Below are positions 6,080 to 9,073 of a stretch of 9,073 bases of DNA, piece after piece (position 1 is the first letter of the stretch; each line of letters starts with the position of its first letter). The notes beneath the pieces are model-generated. The model was not told the origin of the DNA and made no database searches. It saw only the letters and a list, made by a program, of their open reading frames with translations. A program made the position numbers and the translations under genes. Origin of the DNA: Desulfovibrio sp. (lineage in GTDB: Bacteria; Desulfobacterota; Desulfovibrionia; Desulfovibrionales; Desulfovibrionaceae). The stretch is from assembly GCA_022837365.1 (NCBI GenBank), contig JALHHV010000045.1, positions 19,335-28,407 on the forward strand, written 5' to 3'.

Positions 6080-8407
6080 ATGGACTTCATCAGCATCGGG
6101 GAACGGACGCAGGCCCGCTGGCAGCAATCGCTGGACACCCTGGCTCGGCTGCTGGGCATTCGCGTCGCCGCCATCATGCGGCGGCACCCGGGGGGGCTTT
6201 CGGTGCTGCTTGCCAGCGACACGGCGGGCAATCCGCTGGTGCCGGGCATGCGCATCGCCACTTCGGCGGGCGGAACCTACTGCGACGCGGTCATCGAGGC
6301 GGGCCAGCCGGTGTACGTGCAGAACGCCCTGGACGACCCGCGCTGGCGCGACAGCCCCATGGCGCGGGCGGGCTTCGTCGCGTATCTGGGCTATCCCCTG
6401 CTGCTGCCCGACGGGCAGGTGTACGGCACGCTGTGCCTGCTGGACACGCGCCAGTGGCCGCCGTCCGACGTGCACCGGTCCATCGTGTCCGACTTTCACG
6501 GCCAGGTGGAGGAAACCCTGGCCCTGATCTACGAGAACGCCCTGTTCGGCGCGCAGCAGGACACCCTGCCCTCGGCCGCGCTGACCGTGGACACCCGGGG
6601 CGTGGTGGCGCGGGCAAACCGCCGCTTTCCGAAGCTGTGGGGGATCGATGCCGACGCCGCCAGTCTGGCCGGGCGTCCGCTGGCCGAGGTGAAGGCCCTG
6701 GCCGCCGCCCGCCTGCCGGACCCCGCCGCCATCGACGCCGTCCTGCCCGACGCCCCGGCCCGCGAAACAGGCGGGCCGTCCGCCCGCCCGTCCGCCCGGT
6801 CTGGCGGGACTGGCGAAACTGGTGGAACTGGCGGCCTTCCGGTGCAACTGGCCGACGGCCGCGTGCTGCGGCGCACCTTCCGCACCCTGCGCGACGAGCA
6901 TGGACGGGTCTGGGGCAGCCTGTGGCTGTTCGAGGACGTCACCGCCGAGGTGCGCGCGCAGGAAGCGCTGCGGCGCAGCGAGGAACGGCTGAAGCTGGCC
7001 CTGGACGCCGCCAGCGAGGCGCACTGGGACTGGAATTTCGAGACCGGCGAACTGTACTGCAGCCCGCGCTACTACGAAATGCTGGGGTACGTGCCCGGCG
7101 AGTTCGAATGCACCCACGACGCCCTGCGCGACCTGGTGCATCCCGACGACATGGCCGACGTGACGGCCGCCCTGTGCGTGCCCGAAGGGGGCGTTACCGT
7201 GCCCGGCCTGTCCGGCCTGTCTGGCCTGTCTGGCCTGTCTGGCCCGGCCGTTGCCCGCGTGGTGGCCGGGGCCTGCGGGGTGGGCCAGTTCGAGGTGCAG
7301 TTCCGCCTGCGCACCAAGGACGGCGGCTGGAAGTGGATGCTGGCGCGCGGCCGCGTGCTGGCCCGGCGCGAGGACGGTTCCCCCGCGCGGGTGGTGGGCA
7401 CGCACATGGACATCACCGCCGCCGTCAGCCAGCGCCTGGCCCTGGCCCGCAGCGAGGAGTTGTTCCGGGGCATCTTCAGCACCGCCTCGGTGGGCATCGT
7501 GCTGCTGGACCGCTTCGGCCTGCTGGTGCGGGTCAACGACGCCTGCGCGCGCATGCTGGGGTACGCCACGGAAGAAATGCGCGGCCAGCACTTCAGCCGG
7601 TTCATGCACGAAGAGGAAACCCCGCTGGCCGCCACCATCCTGGCCAACCTGCTGGCCCGCACCCAGGACGCCAGCCGCCTGCAACACCGCCTGCGCCACA
7701 AGGACGGCGGCTACCTGTGGACCGACATCAGCGCTTCGCCGCTGGTGGGGCCCGACGGCGAGGTGGAGTCGGCCCTGGCCATCATCACGGACATCAACGA
7801 GCAGCGCGCGGCCCAGCAGGCCCAGGAGGACAGCGAGCGGCGCTACCGCGCCCTGTTCGAGAACGCGCAGGTGGGCATCTTCCGCACCCGGATTTCCGAC
7901 GGCCGGTTCCTGGAGGCCAACGCCCGGATCATCGAAATGTACGGCTGGACGGACCGCGCGGAATTCCTGGACAAGATGCGCGCCACCGAATGGTACGTGG
8001 ACCCCGAGGCGCGGGGCCGCGTGCTGGCCGCTCTGCTGCACCGGGGGGAATTCCGCAACGTCGAGGTGGAAATGCGCCGCCGTGACGGCTCCACGGTGTG
8101 GTTCGAATATTCCGGCAAGCTGGCTGGCGACACCATCGTCGGGGTGGCCCAGGACGTCACCCAGCGCAGGGCGGCGGAAGCGGCGCGCCAGCGGTCGGAG
8201 GCGCACTACCGGCTGCTGTTCGAGGCCGCCGCCGACGCCATCTTCCTGCATGACACCGAGGGGCGCTTCCTGGACGTGAACGAGGTGGCCTGCCGCCGTC
8301 TGGGCTACACCCGGCGCGAACTGCTGGACATGACCCCGCACGGCCCATCGGACCCGGAACGGCACGGTCCTGCCCGTGGAAATCCATGCCAAGCTGCTCG
8401 ACTTTGA
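6080..8407 (+). CDS. GAF and multi-PAS sensor portion of a diguanylate cyclase, prematurely ended in its fifth PAS domain
   Basis: This 775-residue protein has no transmembrane segment. A GAF domain spans about 14-152 (GYPLLLPDGQVYGTLCLLD). PAS domains follow at about 160-290, 300-447, 455-578 and 583-698. A fifth begins at about 705 and is recognisable up to ELLDMTP (747-753). After that the frame gives 22 residues unlike any PAS (HGPSDPERHG...) and ends at TGA 8405-8407. Signal-transduction proteins of this type sense small molecules or redox through GAF/PAS and pass the signal to a GGDEF domain, which here lies in another frame. Two 9-bp repeat arrays add Gly-rich insertions at 242-253 and 376-388. 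The gene is divergent from the kinase/HD-GYP operon. As written it lacks an output domain, so it is either a disrupted gene or a sequence error; domain calls are secure, function as a separate protein is doubtful. Confidence 0.8.
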   Translation: MDFISIGERTQARWQQSLDTLARLLGIRVAAIMRRHPGGLSVLLASDTAGNPLVPGMRIATSAGGTYCDAVIEAGQPVYVQNALDDPRWRDSPMARAGFVAYLGYPLLLPDGQVYGTLCLLDTRQWPPSDVHRSIVSDFHGQVEETLALIYENALFGAQQDTLPSAALTVDTRGVVARANRRFPKLWGIDADAASLAGRPLAEVKALAAARLPDPAAIDAVLPDAPARETGGPSARPSARSGGTGETGGTGGLPVQLADGRVLRRTFRTLRDEHGRVWGSLWLFEDVTAEVRAQEALRRSEERLKLALDAASEAHWDWNFETGELYCSPRYYEMLGYVPGEFECTHDALRDLVHPDDMADVTAALCVPEGGVTVPGLSGLSGLSGLSGPAVARVVAGACGVGQFEVQFRLRTKDGGWKWMLARGRVLARREDGSPARVVGTHMDITAAVSQRLALARSEELFRGIFSTASVGIVLLDRFGLLVRVNDACARMLGYATEEMRGQHFSRFMHEEETPLAATILANLLARTQDASRLQHRLRHKDGGYLWTDISASPLVGPDGEVESALAIITDINEQRAAQQAQEDSERRYRALFENAQVGIFRTRISDGRFLEANARIIEMYGWTDRAEFLDKMRATEWYVDPEARGRVLAALLHRGEFRNVEVEMRRRDGSTVWFEYSGKLAGDTIVGVAQDVTQRRAAEAARQRSEAHYRLLFEAAADAIFLHDTEGRFLDVNEVACRRLGYTRRELLDMTPHGPSDPERHGPARGNPCQAARL
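6803..6838 (+). repeat. Four 9-bp tandem units in PAS 1 of the cyclase sensor
   Basis: The units GGCGGGACT, GGCGAAACT, GGTGGAACT and GGCGGCCTT encode GGT-GET-GGT-GGL (residues 242-253). They are preceded by a Pro/Ser/Arg-rich stretch from 229. They interrupt PAS 1 just before its C-terminal strands (VQLADGRVLRRTFRTL). Confidence 0.8.
7205..7249 (+). repeat. Four exact-length 9-bp units plus one diverged unit in PAS 2 of the cyclase sensor
   Basis: GGCCTGTCC is followed by three identical GGCCTGTCT units (7214-7240) and a diverged GGCCCGGCC. They encode four Gly-Leu-Ser triplets and a Gly (residues 376-388). The array sits in the loop between the HPDD segment and the FEVQFRL strand of a PAS_3-type fold. 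Confidence 0.9.
8334..8375 (+). other. Frame-change and deletion junction inside the fifth PAS domain
   Basis: Upstream, the sensor frame is PAS-like to ELLDMTP (ends near 8337). Downstream, the frame offset by +1 is PAS-like from about 8349 (RTRNGTVLPVEIH), although it only opens after a TGA at 8331-8333. A normal PAS has roughly 25-40 residues between these two segments, and these are absent in all frames. The event is therefore a deletion of about 75-120 bp whose length is not a multiple of three, not a simple one-base slip. The size is estimated from typical PAS length. Confidence 0.7.
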
Positions 8408-9041
8408 CGGCAGGCCCGTGGTGCTCAGCATCGCGCGCGACATCACCGACCGCAAGCGGCTGGAACAGGCCCTGATGCGCGAGGCCACCACCGACCCGCT
8501 GACGGGCATCCGCAACCGGCGGCAGTTCTTCGTGGACGCGGAGCGCGAGATGGGCCGCGCCACCCGCTACGGCCGGCCGCTGACCGTGCTGATGCTGGAC
8601 CTGGACCGCTTCAAGCGCATCAACGACCGTTTCGGGCACCACGCGGGCGACGCTGTGCTGCTGGGCTGCGTGCAGGCCTGCCAGCAGTCGCTGCGCGATA
8701 CCGACATCCTGGGGCGGCTGGGCGGCGAGGAATTCGCGGCGGTGCTGCTGGAGACGGACCTGGACGATGCGCTGGCCGCTGCCGAACGGCTGCGCCGGGC
8801 CGTGGAGGAAATGGCCGTGCCCTTCGGCGGCCAGACCCTGCGCTGCACGGTGAGCATCGGCATGGCCCTGCGCGGGCCGGGCGACGCGGCGCTGGACGAC
8901 ATCCTGCGCCGGGCGGACTCGGCGCTGTACTCCGCCAAGGAGGCGGGCCGCAACCGGGTGATGCTGGCGCGCGCCACCAACGGCGGAATGGAGGACCAGA
9001 ACCGCCGCTGGAGCAGCGGCGGCGTACCGCGCAACGGCTGA
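8376..9041 (+). CDS. GGDEF diguanylate cyclase domain, 3' part of the disrupted cyclase gene
   Basis: From GTG 8376 this frame gives 221 residues. The C-terminal half of a PAS domain (1-27, VVLSIARDIT) is followed by a full GGDEF domain (about 32-200). The domain would condense two GTP to cyclic di-GMP. Visible features are TDPLTGIRNRRQF (39-51), the metal-binding D75 in DLDRFK, N83 in RINDRFGH, D92, the active-site GGEEF (116-120) and an inhibitory RxxD site (R107-D110) exactly five residues before it, so product inhibition is likely kept. No good Shine-Dalgarno precedes GTG 8376. An ATG at 8475 would also give an intact cyclase domain. In the ancestral gene this was almost certainly the C-terminus of the GAF/PAS protein that ends at 8407; the two frames overlap by 32 bases. 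Whether it is translated alone is unknown. Confidence 0.82.
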   Translation: MEIHAKLLDFDGRPVVLSIARDITDRKRLEQALMREATTDPLTGIRNRRQFFVDAEREMGRATRYGRPLTVLMLDLDRFKRINDRFGHHAGDAVLLGCVQACQQSLRDTDILGRLGGEEFAAVLLETDLDDALAAAERLRRAVEEMAVPFGGQTLRCTVSIGMALRGPGDAALDDILRRADSALYSAKEAGRNRVMLARATNGGMEDQNRRWSSGGVPRNG

Positions 9042-9070
9042 CCGGCACGCGGCGCGCCGCCGTGTGCCGG
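9042..9070 (+). terminator. Stem-loop directly after the GGDEF stop codon
   Basis: Bases 9042-9053 (CCGGCACGCGGC) pair with 9059-9070 over 12 bp, including one G-U pair, around a 5-nt loop. The stem begins immediately after the TGA at 9039-9041. The window ends three bases later, so a U-run cannot be checked. The position suggests a transcription terminator. Confidence 0.55.
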
Positions 9071-9073
9071 GAA

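Noticed and set aside
8334..8404. Programmed ribosomal frameshift joining the sensor and GGDEF parts
   Set aside because: A +1 shift would restore the frame, but the middle of the PAS domain would still be missing and no clear slippery site or stimulator is seen. A deletion explains the data better.
5990..8563. Minus-strand open frame of 857 codons antisense to the cyclase gene
   Set aside because: Same antisense artefact; no motif. It also crosses the frame-break site without interruption, as a shadow can.

Overview
The window is GC-rich (roughly two-thirds G+C). It looks like a piece of a deltaproteobacterial chromosome, most likely a Desulfovibrionaceae member of the Desulfovibrio/Nitratidesulfovibrio vulgaris type. 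That assignment rests on base composition, codon use and the multi-PAS kinase and cyclase style of the proteins; it is an inference and no marker gene is present. No rRNA, tRNA, CRISPR array, transposase or phage gene was seen.

Layout. Positions 1-135 are gene-free and hold a perfect 13-bp stem-loop. On the minus strand, reading right to left, lie a very large membrane histidine kinase (2270-5635), a CheY/HD-GYP response regulator (1185-2273, overlapping the kinase stop by ATGA) and, after a 116-bp gap, an RlmM/FtsJ-type 2'-O-ribose methyltransferase (136-1068). A 444-bp divergent intergenic region (5636-6079) follows. On the plus strand is a GAF/multi-PAS/GGDEF diguanylate cyclase (6080-9041). 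It is broken: the fifth PAS domain lacks its middle part and the reading frame changes there. As written it makes a 775-residue sensor fragment (6080-8407) and a separate GGDEF frame (8376-9041). A 12-bp stem-loop sits just after the last stop codon.

How the genes fit together. The kinase has a periplasmic Venus-flytrap (SBP_bac_3) sensor, one transmembrane helix, four cytoplasmic PAS domains and a complete HisKA/HATPase core. Its tightly coupled partner has a receiver domain and a complete HD-GYP domain, the c-di-GMP phosphodiesterase type. The divergent gene encodes the opposite activity, c-di-GMP synthesis, with the active-site and I-site motifs intact. The locus therefore reads as a c-di-GMP control module in which a periplasmic ligand would drive degradation and a cytoplasmic sensor would drive synthesis, with the synthesis arm damaged or split in this sequence. 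The methyltransferase looks like an unrelated housekeeping-type rRNA gene.

The least expected signal is a family of short 9-bp tandem repeats beginning with GG, present at four places within about 1.7 kb: the kinase N-terminus, the intergenic region, and two loops of the cyclase sensor. The three coding arrays keep exact 9-bp units in the same codon phase. The non-coding array has units of 8, 9 and 10 bp.
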